Part shown: positions 34,566 to 45,011 of the stretch, piece after piece
Numbering within the stretch: position 1 is the stretch's first letter
Layout: each line of letters starts with the position of its first letter
Assembly (NCBI GenBank): GCA_018883365.1
Contig: VEQF01000003.1
Coordinates: forward strand, 47,672-111,671
DNA from: Candidatus Nanopelagicaceae bacterium
GTDB taxonomy: Bacteria > Actinomycetota > Actinomycetes > Nanopelagicales > Nanopelagicaceae
Length of the DNA stretch: 64,000 nucleotides
Direction of reading: 5' to 3'
Translations under genes and position numbers: made by a program
Notes under the pieces: model-generated
Told to the model about the DNA's origin: nothing
What the model saw: the letters and a program-made list of their open reading frames with translations, nothing else
Database searches by the model: none

Positions 34566-35478
34566 GAACGCTGCTGAACGCGCACTTCGTCTGCTAGATC
34601 TAGTCCCTTTCGTCGTTAACAATCAAGGTATAACTATTTCGGAGCTAGCTTCGAGGTTTTCGGTTACCAGGGAAGAAATTGTTAAAGATTTAAACCTGCT
34701 GTTCCTTTGCGGGTTGCCGGGATACACCCCGCTCGAGTTGATTGACCTTTCTCTAGAGGATGATGTCGTGGTCATAAGAGATCCTCAGAATTTATCTCTT
34801 CCCAGAAACTTCAATTATTCGGAATCTATAGTTCTAAGGATTGCGCTTGCAGCGCTGCAAGAAATCATTCTTAAGTCAGATCCGAGATATGTCACGCTTT
34901 CCAATCTGATAAGAAAACTCGAAGATACTTACTCTGCAGAGATTCCTAGTGAAGCCTTCCATATTGAGATTGAGAAGGACAAAATTGCTCTGGAAATAGC
35001 GCGTCAAGCTCTAGATCAAGGGTTAGATCTAAATATAAAGTACTTGAATAAGACTAAGGATGAAGTTACTGAACGCCGAATCTCGCCACAGAGAATCCGC
35101 GCTAACGAGAACAAAATTCAACTAGATGGTTATTGCCATCTGTCTAATGACTCGAGAACTTTCAATTTGAATCAAATCTTGGAGATAAGACTTCTACCGA
35201 AAAGCAAGATCCCTGAGCCCGCTCACGCATCGGAGGGGTTTGGTTCTGAAGTTGAGTTAGAAATTAATAATCAAGATTCACAGTTCTTCATCGAGAATGA
35301 AGCTGCTTTAGTAAAACAATCTGATAACAAATTTGTTATGAAGTTGCATAACCCGCAGTGGCTTATTCGGCATGCTATGAGCAATAAGGACATCAAGATA
35401 ATTAGCCCAATAGCCTTGAAGGAGTCGCTACTAAGTGGGGCTGAGGCTGCATTAACTCGATATAGAGATAGCAACTGA
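34558..35478 (+). CDS. pafC: WYL-domain transcriptional regulator PafC
   Basis: PafC is the partner of PafB in a DNA-damage-responsive activator; WYL domains are thought to bind a nucleic-acid signal. The 306 residues have an N-terminal winged helix (about 1-65; GITISELASRFSVTREEIVKD) and a WYL-like domain (about 150-215; LDLNIKYLNKTKDEVTERRI). The ATG at 34558 has a strong Shine-Dalgarno, GGAGGAGG, about ten bases upstream; an in-frame TTG at 34549 is less likely. It overlaps pafB by 8 nt and precedes tatA, the conserved pafB-pafC-tatA-tatC order. Confidence 0.88.
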   Translation: MSENAAERALRLLDLVPFVVNNQGITISELASRFSVTREEIVKDLNLLFLCGLPGYTPLELIDLSLEDDVVVIRDPQNLSLPRNFNYSESIVLRIALAALQEIILKSDPRYVTLSNLIRKLEDTYSAEIPSEAFHIEIEKDKIALEIARQALDQGLDLNIKYLNKTKDEVTERRISPQRIRANENKIQLDGYCHLSNDSRTFNLNQILEIRLLPKSKIPEPAHASEGFGSEVELEINNQDSQFFIENEAALVKQSDNKFVMKLHNPQWLIRHAMSNKDIKIISPIALKESLLSGAEAALTRYRDSN

Positions 35479-35530
35479 CCGCGTGGTAGCGTAAGGCCGC
35501 TCAGCCAAGGACCTAGAAAGGCAAAATCAT

Positions 35531-35719
35531 ATGTTTGGATTGCGTGAACCTTCTCACTGGCTACTTCTTATCCTGGTAGTTGTAATTCTCTTTGGCGCAA
35601 AGCGCTTGCCAGACTCAGCACGATCCCTCGGCCGCTCTCTTCGAATTTTTAAGAGTGAGGTTAAAGAGCTTAATAAAGAAGATAAGAAAGACGATGAAGG
35701 GGACAAGTCCGCAAGTTAG
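35531..35719 (+). CDS. tatA: Sec-independent translocase subunit TatA
   Basis: TatA forms the protein-conducting assembly of the twin-arginine system. The 62 residues have one N-terminal membrane helix ([20 protein letters not shown]), the FGAKRLPD hinge, an amphipathic helix ([18 protein letters not shown]) and a short charged tail. An AGAAAGG Shine-Dalgarno precedes the ATG. It is followed by tatC after 38 nt. No tatB is seen here, so this may be a two-component TatAC system, unless tatB is elsewhere. Confidence 0.93.
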   Translation: MFGLREPSHWLLLILVVVILFGAKRLPDSARSLGRSLRIFKSEVKELNKEDKKDDEGDKSAS

Positions 35720-35757
35720 TTTGAATTACTCATATTGATTTTTAAAGACAGGGAGTA

Positions 35758-36585
35758 ATGGCTAGCAAGAATCGTGGCACTATGCCGCTGCTTGACCATC
35801 TACGTGAGTTACGCAAGCGGGTAATAAGGGCTGCCTTATTCATCGTTGTATTCAGCGCTGTCGGTTGGATCAACTACAACGAGATTATTGCAACTCTCGC
35901 AAGCCCGGTGTGTGATCTGAAATTGGCACAGGAAACTGGATCAGCCAATTGTGGTGCTTTGTATATCAGTGGCGTTCTCGGTCCATTGAATTTGCAGCTG
36001 AAAGTTTCCTTTCTTACTGGCGTGATTATCGCCGCACCTTTCTGGCTTTATCAGCTCTGGGCCTTTATCGCCCCCGCGCTACATCGAAAAGAAAAACGTA
36101 ACTCGGTTTTATTCATAGCCGCAGCCACCCCATTCTTTAGCATTGGTGCGGCTCTTGCTTATTATGTGCTTCCGCTAGCAATTGAAGTTCTATTTGGTTT
36201 CACCCCTGAATCACTTAATAACTTGATTAGATTTGATGATTATCTTGATTTCGTCCTGCGACTGATTCTGATTTTCGGCTTAGCCTTCCAATTGCCAGTT
36301 TTCTTAGTCTCATTTAATTTGATTGGCCTCTTGTCTGGAAAAGCAATACTTAAGCCATGGCGTTTCGCTATCTTTGCAATTACCTTCTTTGTTGCCGCTT
36401 TTAGTCCGACCGCAGACCCACTATCAATGGCCGCCTTAGCGCTTCCATTGATTTTGTTTTATTTTGGAGCGGGCGGAATAGCGCTTTTGGTCGATAAAAA
36501 GAGAGACCGAAAAAGTCGCCAATATGCAGATGATGAAGCAGCTCCGATAGAACCAGCTGCGCCCATTGACGAAGCAGAACTTTAG
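35758..36585 (+). CDS. tatC: Sec-independent translocase subunit TatC
   Basis: TatC is the twin-arginine signal receptor. The 275-residue protein has six predicted membrane helices and the family start MPLLDHLRELRKRVIRA; FWLYQLWAFIAPALHRKEKR is the conserved second-helix region, and FGLAFQLPVFL and FVAAFSPTADPLSM lie further on. The C-terminal tail is acidic and Ala/Pro-rich. AGGGAG precedes the ATG. The stop lies one base before the start of the lipid-kinase gene. Confidence 0.95.
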   Translation: MASKNRGTMPLLDHLRELRKRVIRAALFIVVFSAVGWINYNEIIATLASPVCDLKLAQETGSANCGALYISGVLGPLNLQLKVSFLTGVIIAAPFWLYQLWAFIAPALHRKEKRNSVLFIAAATPFFSIGAALAYYVLPLAIEVLFGFTPESLNNLIRFDDYLDFVLRLILIFGLAFQLPVFLVSFNLIGLLSGKAILKPWRFAIFAITFFVAAFSPTADPLSMAALALPLILFYFGAGGIALLVDKKRDRKSRQYADDEAAPIEPAAPIDEAEL

Positions 36586-36586
36586 A

Positions 36587-37450
36587 ATGCTGGGCCTGCT
36601 TTGCAATCCCACTTCAGGCGGTGGTCGAGGTGGAAAGATTAAGGAACAGGTTATCTCGCATCTGCAAAGCCAAGAGATCGATTTCCTGGATCTCTCTGGC
36701 GTTAATGCTGATGTAGCCAAAATGAATTTGAAAGCCCTAGACCTAGAGCGCATCTCAAACCTAATAGTTATCGGTGGCGATGGTCTAGTTCATTTAGCGA
36801 TTCAAAAATTGGCTAGGTCAACTGTGCCGCTTTTGATTATCCCCGCAGGTACCGGTAATGATTTTGCCCGCAGCTTGGGATTAAACATTAATCAGCCTTT
36901 GGATAATCTATCTCTGTTAAACGAGATGAAATCGACCGGGGTGGATCTTGGGCTGGTAGCAGGGGAGTATTTCGCACAGATTTTGAGCACCGGGTTTGAT
37001 TCTTTGGTTAATGAACGCGCAAACCAGATGCGTTTTATTCGGGGCCGTATGAAATACAACGTAGCAATTGCACAGGTGCTATCCACCTTTAAGCCAAGAA
37101 GTTATAGCTTCAGAGTTGATGGGGTTCACCTGGAATCTAAAGCCATGTTAATCGCTGTTTCCAACGGAAAGAGTTATGGTGGAGGAATGATGATTTCTCC
37201 AATGTCAGATCTCCAAGATGGCTACTTGGATGTCATGATTTTGGGGCCAGTTTCTCGCTTCGAATTCCTTCGCGTCTTTCCAAAGGTTTATTCCGGCTCG
37301 CACATCAATCATCCTGCGGTTAAATTTCTTAAAGCGAAGAGTGTAGCTATTTCAGCTAATGCAGTTGCCTATGCTGACGGTGAGCGGGTTGGCGATCTAC
37401 CAATCGAAGTTTCAATAGTTGAAAAGTGTTTGCGGGTGCTTATCCCGTGA
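36587..37450 (+). CDS. Diacylglycerol/sphingosine kinase-like lipid kinase
   Basis: A 287-residue DAGK-catalytic-domain protein that probably phosphorylates a lipid such as diacylglycerol. Visible are the N-terminal LLCNPTSGGGRGGKI, the nucleotide-binding VIGGDGLVHLAI, IIPAGTGNDFARSLG and the C-terminal VAYADGERVGDLPI. In mycobacteria a homologous gene lies next to helY after tatC. The ATG at 36587 follows the tatC stop by one base; an in-frame TTG at 36566 would overlap tatC and add seven residues. It overlaps helY as GTGA. Confidence 0.88.
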   Translation: MLGLLCNPTSGGGRGGKIKEQVISHLQSQEIDFLDLSGVNADVAKMNLKALDLERISNLIVIGGDGLVHLAIQKLARSTVPLLIIPAGTGNDFARSLGLNINQPLDNLSLLNEMKSTGVDLGLVAGEYFAQILSTGFDSLVNERANQMRFIRGRMKYNVAIAQVLSTFKPRSYSFRVDGVHLESKAMLIAVSNGKSYGGGMMISPMSDLQDGYLDVMILGPVSRFEFLRVFPKVYSGSHINHPAVKFLKAKSVAISANAVAYADGERVGDLPIEVSIVEKCLRVLIP

Positions 37451-39822
37451 CTGAACTTTCACCGGCCGAGCGATATGCAGCGGCAAAAACCAGAAATCGA
37501 TATCCATTAACGACCCGTTTCATGGAACGCTACGACTTTGCCTTTGATGATTTTCAGCTAGCTGGCTGTCATAGCCTTGAAGATGGCAAGAGTGTGTTGG
37601 TAGCTGCGCCTACGGGTGCCGGAAAAACTATTGTCGGTGAATTTGCAACTTTTCTTTCAGAGGAATTTGGCAATCGCTGTTTCTATACCACGCCGATAAA
37701 AGCGTTATCAAATCAAAAGTACCAAGAGTTAGTTTCAGTTTACGGTGAGTCTGAAGTTGGACTTCTAACCGGTGACTCTTCGATTAATAGTGGGGCTCGC
37801 ATTGTGGTTATGACCACCGAAGTGCTCCGCAACATGATTTATGCTGATGCTGGATCCATCGATGATTTGGGTTATGTGGTGATGGATGAAGTTCATTACC
37901 TGGCCGATAAGTTCCGCGGAGCGGTGTGGGAAGAAATTTTGATTCATCTTCCAGAGAGAATTCAGGTTATTTCACTCTCTGCAACTGTTTCAAATGCGGA
38001 GGAGTTCGGAGAGTGGCTTAAAACCGTTAGAGGCGAGACTGACGTAGTGCTCAGTGAAATCAGACCCGTTCCGCTTTATCAACATATTTTGATTGGAAAT
38101 CGAATTCTTGACCTTTTCGTTGATGATGGTCGAGTTAATCCCGAAATTGTTCGGCTCGAGCGAAACTCAGTTAAGAAAGTTCCAGGTGGCAACTGGAAGG
38201 AAAACAAATTTTCTACTTTGAAATCACTCACCAGACCTGAAGTTGTAGAAAAACTCGAAGCTCGAGGTTTTTTGCCGGCAATTTACTTCATATTCTCAAG
38301 AGCCGGATGTGATGCAGCGGTAGCTAGCTGTATTAAAGAAGGGTTGTCATTAACTAACAGTGAAGAGAAGGCAGCAATCCGCGAAGTAGTAAGCGCAAAA
38401 ACCCATGAGCTTCCGGTGGAGGATTTTGGAGTTCTTGGTTTCTACGAATGGAGTGCTGCATTAGAACGTGGAATCGCAGCGCATCATGCTGGTCTATTGC
38501 CAATGTTTAAGGAAACTGTTGAGGAGTTGTTCCAGAAAGGGCTACTGAAGGTTGTTTTTGCGACTGAAACCCTGGCATTAGGAATTAACATGCCGGCAAG
38601 ATCCGTAGTTTTGGAGAAATTGATTAAATGGAATGGAGAAACTCATTCCGTTATCTCCCCAGGGGAGTACACCCAATTAACTGGAAGAGCAGGACGCCGG
38701 GGCATTGATGTCGAGGGAAATGCTTTAGTGATGTGGAGCGAGCAGATAGATAGCGGTATGGCGGCGGGTTTAGCCAGCACTCGTACTTATCCGCTGAAAT
38801 CCTCTTTCAATCCAACCTATAACATGAGCGCAAATCTCATTTCTCGATTTGGTAAACAAAAGGCCCGTGAATCGTTAAGCGCTTCATTTGCACAATTCCA
38901 AGCCGATAAGGCGGTGGTTGGTCTAGCAAAACAAATCGCCAAGAATCAACAAAGTATTGAAAACATTAAGAAGGATGTGCTTTGTCATCTCGGAGATTTC
39001 GAAGAGTACATGGAGTTCCGCTTTGAAATAAAGGAATTAGAAACCCAGTTTGGACAACGAAGGAGCTACGCGGGGAGTCGAAAAGCTCACTATGCCAAGA
39101 TCGAAGAGCGGATTTCAGATCAGAGACGTTTGATGAAAGCTCATCCATGTCACCAATGTCCCGATCGAGAAACCCATGCCAGAGTGCTTGAGAAGGCGCA
39201 AAGGTTGAAGCGAGAAAGTGCCGGATTGCAATCGAGAATGGATAGTCGAACCAATGTAATACCTCGCACCTTTGATCGCGTATTAGAGGTTTTGGAGGAA
39301 ATGGGTTACGTCAGAGAAAGTCAGTTAACAAATAAGGGTAGAACCCTGACCAAAATTTATGCTGAGTCAGATCTATTTCTAGCTGAACTGCTAAATTCAG
39401 AGGTCATGGTTGATCTAAGTGCGGCGGATCTAGTTGGTCTGCTCTCAGCTTTGATTTATGAAGGTCGTGGCGAGAAAAGTAGATCTCCTCGTTTACCCAA
39501 GTCTTTAGATGTCTTAGTTCCAGATGTTGTGAAGATTTGGGCTGGGATTGTAAATATTGAGGAATCTGTTGGATTGAACCCACAACGTGAACCGAACTTT
39601 GATCTCGCATGGAGTGCAACTCGCTGGGCAAATGGCAACTCACTGCAGTCGATACTTCGCGAAACCGATATTGTCGTTGGTGATTTTGTCCGCGCTATAC
39701 GACAAATTATTGATTTATTGGGACAGTTATCAAACGCCAGACCGGAGCTTCAACCGGTTATTAAGGATTCCTTGAAGCGTATTGATAGGGGAGTCATTGC
39801 GTACTCAGCGGTGGTGGCATGA
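37447..39822 (+). CDS. helY: Ski2/Mtr4-like DEAD/DEAH-box RNA helicase
   Basis: A 791-residue superfamily 2 helicase of the HelY type, related to Mtr4/Ski2. The motifs are FDDFQLAGCHSLEDGKSVLV (Q-like region), APTGAGKT (Walker A), VVMDEVHYLAD (DEVH), SLSATVSN (motif III), AHHAGLLPMFKE, and TQLTGRAGRRGID (motif VI). A C-terminal helical arch/DSHCT-like part occupies about residues 570-791, with a cysteine pair in HPCHQCPD. It may act in RNA processing or decay; its precise substrate is not known in bacteria. The GTG at 37447 overlaps the lipid-kinase TGA; the stop overlaps the exonuclease ATG. Confidence 0.92.
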   Translation: MTELSPAERYAAAKTRNRYPLTTRFMERYDFAFDDFQLAGCHSLEDGKSVLVAAPTGAGKTIVGEFATFLSEEFGNRCFYTTPIKALSNQKYQELVSVYGESEVGLLTGDSSINSGARIVVMTTEVLRNMIYADAGSIDDLGYVVMDEVHYLADKFRGAVWEEILIHLPERIQVISLSATVSNAEEFGEWLKTVRGETDVVLSEIRPVPLYQHILIGNRILDLFVDDGRVNPEIVRLERNSVKKVPGGNWKENKFSTLKSLTRPEVVEKLEARGFLPAIYFIFSRAGCDAAVASCIKEGLSLTNSEEKAAIREVVSAKTHELPVEDFGVLGFYEWSAALERGIAAHHAGLLPMFKETVEELFQKGLLKVVFATETLALGINMPARSVVLEKLIKWNGETHSVISPGEYTQLTGRAGRRGIDVEGNALVMWSEQIDSGMAAGLASTRTYPLKSSFNPTYNMSANLISRFGKQKARESLSASFAQFQADKAVVGLAKQIAKNQQSIENIKKDVLCHLGDFEEYMEFRFEIKELETQFGQRRSYAGSRKAHYAKIEERISDQRRLMKAHPCHQCPDRETHARVLEKAQRLKRESAGLQSRMDSRTNVIPRTFDRVLEVLEEMGYVRESQLTNKGRTLTKIYAESDLFLAELLNSEVMVDLSAADLVGLLSALIYEGRGEKSRSPRLPKSLDVLVPDVVKIWAGIVNIEESVGLNPQREPNFDLAWSATRWANGNSLQSILRETDIVVGDFVRAIRQIIDLLGQLSNARPELQPVIKDSLKRIDRGVIAYSAVVA

Positions 39823-40724
39823 CGTTATTGTTGATTGATAGTGCATCACTTTGGTATCGCGCTTATTACGGAATGCCGGACACCCTGGTGTCGCCACAGG
39901 GCGAACCCATAAATGCGGTTAAAGGTTTTATTGATATGTCTGCCAGATTGATTAATCATTATCATCCAGATCGTATTGCGCTCTGTTTGGATGGAGACTG
40001 GCGTCCTTCATGGCGGGTTGATTTGTATCCTGAATACAAGTTGAACCGGGTTGATACTGAGGATGGCGGAGAAGAAGAGCCTGACTTGCTCTCGCCACAA
40101 ATTCCGTTAATTATGGATTTTTTCGAAGCGGCAGGTTTGCCCTTAATTGGCGTCGATGATTATGAAGCCGATGATGTGATCGCAACCATGTCCACGAATG
40201 AGTCTGGTCCGATTCGAATTGTGACCGGCGATCGAGACCTTTTTCAACTTGTCGATGATGGAAGAAATGTTTCGGTTGTTTACTTGGCTAAGGGCATTTC
40301 CAATCACGATTTAGTCGACTTAAACTGGATTGCAAATAAATACTCAATCCCAGGCGATCGCTACTCGCTATTTGCGATGATTAGGGGAGATGCGTCCGAT
40401 GGGTTGCCTGGAATAAAAGGAATTGGGGAAAAGGGTGCCGCTGAGATCGCTCGCAATTTTCCAGATATGAACTCTGTTATTACCGCTGCTGAATCTGATC
40501 ACGAGCTTCTTTCACCCAATCACAGGAAGAAGATTTTGCAGGATATTGAATATGCCAGAATTGCTGAGCGGCTTGTTAAGTGCGCGGTAGACATTAGGTT
40601 GCCGGAAATAGAGTTAGCTATTCCCAAAGAGCCCCTTAATAAAAATTATCTCCTGGAACTAAAATCAGATTACGGCTTAGGCGCAAGTGTTGATCGATTC
40701 TTCTCGGCTTTGGACTGGAAATGA
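39819..40724 (+). CDS. 5'-3' exonuclease (DNA polymerase I N-domain-like)
   Basis: A 301-residue FEN/PolA-type 5' nuclease without a polymerase domain. The acidic metal ligands are in LLLIDSASLWYRAYYG, LCLDGD, VDDYEADDVIA and RIVTGDRDLFQLV, and the helix-hairpin-helix DNA grip is GIKGIGEKGA. It probably removes RNA primers or flaps, backing up PolA. The gene overlaps helY and lnt by 4 nt on each side (ATGA type). The helY-exonuclease adjacency is also known from mycobacteria. Confidence 0.93.
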   Translation: MTLLLIDSASLWYRAYYGMPDTLVSPQGEPINAVKGFIDMSARLINHYHPDRIALCLDGDWRPSWRVDLYPEYKLNRVDTEDGGEEEPDLLSPQIPLIMDFFEAAGLPLIGVDDYEADDVIATMSTNESGPIRIVTGDRDLFQLVDDGRNVSVVYLAKGISNHDLVDLNWIANKYSIPGDRYSLFAMIRGDASDGLPGIKGIGEKGAAEIARNFPDMNSVITAAESDHELLSPNHRKKILQDIEYARIAERLVKCAVDIRLPEIELAIPKEPLNKNYLLELKSDYGLGASVDRFFSALDWK

Positions 40725-42118
40725 TTCCTAATCTGAAGGCATTTCTAGCCGGAGTTTTAATTTGGTCCGGATTTGCCCCGCTAGAGTTTTGGCCCGGTCC
40801 GATTCTTGGACTTTCAATCTTGTTCTCTTCCTTGATTGACAGGAAGTTAACTGACCGTTTGATCATCTCCTTAATAGCCGGATTATCAAGTTTTCTACCA
40901 ATGTTGCACTGGAGTTCGACATACGTCGGTGCCTTGCCTTGGTTAATTCTGGCTATCGGGCAAAGCTTTTTCTTCATGCTGATTGGTCTATTGCCAATCA
41001 AAAAGAATTTGGCCGGCGTATTTTCTTTCGCAGGAGCTTTTGTCCTTATAGAGCTGTTACGCATGAAGGCCCCATTTGGTGGATTTGGCTGGGGGAGGGT
41101 TGGCTTTACTCAGGTAGATCCGCTCTCTCATCTTTATCCATTTTTGGGGGTTACCGGAGTTTCGCTGCTGATTTCGTTTTTTGCTGCTGCAGCTATTTGG
41201 CGTCGGAAAAGTATTGTTGTGTTCTTAGTTTTAATTCTCACAAGTTTTGTGCCGACAGCAAATGCGCAGAAATCAAGTGATTCCTTCAAAATTATCGCGG
41301 TTCAGGGTGGGGTAGATGAGCTTGGTTTTGATTTCAATGACAATCCAATGCGAGTACTCGAACGTCATATCCAAGCTACTCCGACCGATATAGAAGCTGA
41401 TTTGATTATCTGGCCGGAGAATTCAATAGATGTCGATCCCGCAAAATACAAGGCTGCCGCCCAAAAGTTATCGGAGTACTTTGCAAATTCAGAGGTCCCG
41501 CTACTTGCTGGAGTTGTTGAACAGAGTCCGTTGGGGCCTAAGAATTCAAGTTTGCTTTATACGGCAAATGGAGATATTGCCTTACGTTATGTAAAGCAGG
41601 ATTTGGCTCCATTTGGCGAGTACATGCCAGTTAGAAAGTTAGCCGAATCCATTTCATCCTATGCAAAACAGGTTAATGATTTTGTCCCGGGAACAAGATT
41701 TCAAAATGTCGAGTTGAATAATTGGACAATGCAGAGTTTCATCTGTTTCGAGATTCTCGATGATGATCATGTTAAAAAAGGTGCCCAAGGAATGGATTTC
41801 CTGATTGCCCAAACAAACAATGCAACCTTCGGGAAGAGCTCACAAGCAGCTCAACAGTTGCAGATAACCAGGGCTCGCGCTGCGGAATTAAAAAAAGAAT
41901 TCTCAGTTGTCAGCACAACTGGTTTCACCGCGCATCTGTCTAATACCGGGGAAATCCTTCAAGAATTGAATCAATTTGAATCATCTTCATTAGCGATGAA
42001 TATGCAGCGATCCGTAGGACAAAGCTGGGCGGCTCAATTGAGCACAACGCAATGGGTGATTTTGACTTTGTTGATGCTGGTTTTGAGCGTATTACCGAGA
42101 TATAGATATAGCCGATAA
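40721..42118 (+). CDS. lnt: Apolipoprotein N-acyltransferase
   Basis: Lnt adds the third acyl chain to the N-terminal cysteine of lipoproteins. The 465 residues comprise an N-terminal block of about seven membrane helices (1-180), an external nitrilase-like domain (about 185-435) and a final membrane helix (WVILTLLMLVLSVLP). The catalytic triad residues are the Glu in IIWPENSID, Lys in YVKQDLAPFGEY and Cys in SFICFEI. The FKBP lipoprotein in this window is a likely client. It ends the pafB-to-lnt run and converges on gcvP. Confidence 0.92.
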   Translation: MIPNLKAFLAGVLIWSGFAPLEFWPGPILGLSILFSSLIDRKLTDRLIISLIAGLSSFLPMLHWSSTYVGALPWLILAIGQSFFFMLIGLLPIKKNLAGVFSFAGAFVLIELLRMKAPFGGFGWGRVGFTQVDPLSHLYPFLGVTGVSLLISFFAAAAIWRRKSIVVFLVLILTSFVPTANAQKSSDSFKIIAVQGGVDELGFDFNDNPMRVLERHIQATPTDIEADLIIWPENSIDVDPAKYKAAAQKLSEYFANSEVPLLAGVVEQSPLGPKNSSLLYTANGDIALRYVKQDLAPFGEYMPVRKLAESISSYAKQVNDFVPGTRFQNVELNNWTMQSFICFEILDDDHVKKGAQGMDFLIAQTNNATFGKSSQAAQQLQITRARAAELKKEFSVVSTTGFTAHLSNTGEILQELNQFESSSLAMNMQRSVGQSWAAQLSTTQWVILTLLMLVLSVLPRYRYSR

Positions 42119-42139
42119 TCTACATTATGTTAAGTAAGC

Positions 42140-44983
42140 TTAATTAATAGCTAAGGCTTCAATCGGCTCACAGGCGCAAACCAGGTTCCTATCCCCGAAG
42201 GCGCCATCAATACGTCCAACTGTTGGCCAGTATTTACCCTTACGGGCCAAACCGGTTTCTGAGCCTTGAGGAAACGCTGCCTTGCTTCTTGGATAACTGC
42301 GATTCCAATCATCGCCGACAACATCTTCAGCGGTATGTGGGGCGTGACGAAGTGCCGAATCCTCCACTTTCATTCTGCCTTCAGCAATCTCTTTGATTTC
42401 ATCGGCAATCGTTAAAAACGCAGCGATAAAGCGATCTATCTCAGCGATGTCTTCGCTTTCAGTAGGTTCAATCATCAAAGTTCCCGCCACCGGGAAACTC
42501 ATCGTTGGCGCATGGAAACCAAAGTCCATAAGCCGTTTTGCAATGTCATCAACGGTAACGCCGGTTTGCTTTGTAATCTCACGAATGTCAATGATGCACT
42601 CATGAGCAATTAAGCCGTTTTTGCCGGTGTAGAGAGTTGGAAACGAACCTTGAAGTTTCTTCGAAATGTAGTTCGCAGACAAAATCGCAACCTGAGACGC
42701 CTTCTTCAAGCCATCGGCGCCCATCATTCGAATGTAGGCCCAGGAAATTGGCAAGATCAGTGCTGATCCAAAAGGTGCAGCGCTAATCGGCCCAGGTCCA
42801 GTTATCGGTCCTGCAGTTTGATCCAAGGGATGGTTTGGCAAGTAAGGCGCTAAATGCTTACGAGCAATTACCGGTCCTACCCCGGGTCCACCTCCGCCAT
42901 GCGGAATACAAAATGTTTTATGTAGATTCAAATGCGAAACATCTGCGCCAAATTTGCCAGGTTTAGCTAAACCAACGAGCGCATTTAAATTCGCGCCGTC
43001 AACATAAACCTGACCACCCGCATCATGAATCAGACCGCAAATCTCGGTAATCGCAGACTCGAAAACACCGTGCGTAGATGGATAAGTCACCATTAATGCT
43101 GCGAGTTTTCCATTGTATTCAGCGATTTTTGCCTTCAAATCTTCAATAGAAACATTGCCCTGATCATCGCAAGCAACGACTACGACCTTCATTCCAGCCA
43201 TAACCGCGCTAGCCGCATTGGTTCCGTGAGCGCTAGATGGAATTAGGCAGATATCTCGGTCGCCCTCTCCCCTGGCATCCAGGTAATTTCTAATCGCAAG
43301 CAACCCAGCAAACTCGCCTTGAGAACCAGCATTCGGCTGTAGTGACACGGCGTCATAACCCGTTACATCAACTAACCATTTAGACAACTGCGAAATTAAC
43401 TTGCGAGTACCTTGGCTCTGATTGGCCGGCGCAAAAGGATGTAAATCTGCAAACTCTGGCCAAGTAATCGACTGCATTTCAGTCGTGGCGTTTAGCTTCA
43501 TGGTGCAAGAACCCAACGGGATCATGGTTCTATCTAGAGCCAAATCACGATCAGAGAGGGTTCGGATATAACGCAACATTGAGGTTTCAGAGTGATATGA
43601 GTTGAAAATTGGATGCTGCATGTATGAGGTGGAACGTAATGCTGGCAAACCGCCCACATAATCGGCAGATTCCGCTTTCATTCCCCAGGCTTTAAACAGA
43701 CGCACCAAAAGTTCATCAGTAGTTCTTTCATCGAAAGCAACACTAACTCCCCCAGAAACTTTGCGAACATTAATTCCGGCCTTTAACGCGCTTTCAATTA
43801 AAGCCTCTGAATTACTAGCCATAAAAGTAACTGTGTCAAAGAAATTGCCAGAAACAATTTCGTATCCAGAAGCTTTTACTACCGCCGCAAACTTTCTTGC
43901 ATACTTATGCACTCGTACTGCAATCTCTTTCAATCCATCCGGGCCGTGCCACGCGGAATAAAAAGCGGCGATTACCGCTAGCAATACCTGTGCGGTGCAA
44001 ATGTTGCTTGTAGCTTTATCGCGACGAATATGTTGCTCTCTAGTTTGCAACGCTAATCTCAAAGCGGGATTGCCGTGGGAATCAATACTTTGTCCTACTA
44101 ATCTTCCAGGCAAGCCACGTTCTAATCCGTTTCGTACTGCCATGAAACCAGCATGCGGACCGCCGAAGCCCATCGGTACACCGAAACGTTGTGCCGATCC
44201 AACTGCAATGTCTGCACCCCACTCCCCTGGTGACTTAATCAAGGTTAAAGCCAGCAGGTCGGTTGCCATCACAACTAATCCTTGATTGTCGTGAACTTGC
44301 GAAATTAATGCTGAAAAATCCCGCAACTCACCAAAAGTATCGGGATACTGAAGCAAAACTCCGAAAACGTTTTCCAATTTTGTATTTGCTGATAAATCAA
44401 CAACTTCAATTGGAATGTTAAGTGGCTTTGCCCGAGTTAATACCACCGCTTGAGTTTGCGGATGAACTCGAGAATCAATAATGAACTTAGCATCGTCCTC
44501 TAATTTTGAGTTTCGACGAGCGAGTGTCATCGCTTCCGCTGCGGCGGTGCCTTCATCAAGCATCGAGGCGTTACATATTGCTAGCCCCGTTAAATCGCTG
44601 ACCATAGTTTGAAATGCAAATAACGCTTCAAGGCGACCTTGGCTAATTTCAGGCTGATATGGCGTATATGCGGTGTACCAAGCTGGATTCTCCAACACAT
44701 TTCTCAATACAACCGGTGGTGTGATTGTGCCGTAGTAGCCCATGCCAATTAGTGAATCAATCGGAGAGTTTTCATTAGCGAATTGCTTCAACTCTTGCAG
44801 GGCTTCAACTTCAGAAGCAGGTGAAGGAAGGTTCTCGCCGAAGCGATCGGCAAGTTTTATCGAATCAGGCAAAACATCAGAGATGAATTTCTCGAGTGAG
44901 TCATAACCTAACTCATGCAACATTGTTGCTACTTGATCCGAAGATGGACCTATATGTCTATCTGAGAAATCCCGTCTCGCCAT
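42140..44983 (-). CDS. gcvP: Glycine dehydrogenase (decarboxylating), P protein
   Basis: GcvP decarboxylates glycine with PLP and passes the aminomethyl group to lipoyl-GcvH. The 947-residue single-chain form has two homologous halves. The N-terminal half starts [17 protein letters not shown], and the C-terminal half holds the PLP lysine in [18 protein letters not shown]. The gene lies beside regulators and gcvH in the order known from mycobacteria (gcvH-garA-ftsR-nuclease-MerR-gcvP). gcvT is not in this window. TATTCT seven bases before the ATG suggests a leaderless transcript. Confidence 0.97.
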   Translation of the reverse strand: MARRDFSDRHIGPSSDQVATMLHELGYDSLEKFISDVLPDSIKLADRFGENLPSPASEVEALQELKQFANENSPIDSLIGMGYYGTITPPVVLRNVLENPAWYTAYTPYQPEISQGRLEALFAFQTMVSDLTGLAICNASMLDEGTAAAEAMTLARRNSKLEDDAKFIIDSRVHPQTQAVVLTRAKPLNIPIEVVDLSANTKLENVFGVLLQYPDTFGELRDFSALISQVHDNQGLVVMATDLLALTLIKSPGEWGADIAVGSAQRFGVPMGFGGPHAGFMAVRNGLERGLPGRLVGQSIDSHGNPALRLALQTREQHIRRDKATSNICTAQVLLAVIAAFYSAWHGPDGLKEIAVRVHKYARKFAAVVKASGYEIVSGNFFDTVTFMASNSEALIESALKAGINVRKVSGGVSVAFDERTTDELLVRLFKAWGMKAESADYVGGLPALRSTSYMQHPIFNSYHSETSMLRYIRTLSDRDLALDRTMIPLGSCTMKLNATTEMQSITWPEFADLHPFAPANQSQGTRKLISQLSKWLVDVTGYDAVSLQPNAGSQGEFAGLLAIRNYLDARGEGDRDICLIPSSAHGTNAASAVMAGMKVVVVACDDQGNVSIEDLKAKIAEYNGKLAALMVTYPSTHGVFESAITEICGLIHDAGGQVYVDGANLNALVGLAKPGKFGADVSHLNLHKTFCIPHGGGGPGVGPVIARKHLAPYLPNHPLDQTAGPITGPGPISAAPFGSALILPISWAYIRMMGADGLKKASQVAILSANYISKKLQGSFPTLYTGKNGLIAHECIIDIREITKQTGVTVDDIAKRLMDFGFHAPTMSFPVAGTLMIEPTESEDIAEIDRFIAAFLTIADEIKEIAEGRMKVEDSALRHAPHTAEDVVGDDWNRSYPRSKAAFPQGSETGLARKGKYWPTVGRIDGAFGDRNLVCACEPIEALAIN

Positions 44984-44990
44984 GGCGAGA

Positions 44991-44996
44991 AGAATA
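44991..44996 (-). promoter_or_regulatory. -10 box of leaderless gcvP promoter
   Basis: TATTCT on the minus strand, seven bases before the gcvP ATG at 44983. It lies in the 28-nt gap after the MerR gene. Confidence 0.5.
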
Positions 44997-45011
44997 AGGC
45001 TTGAGCGCGGT

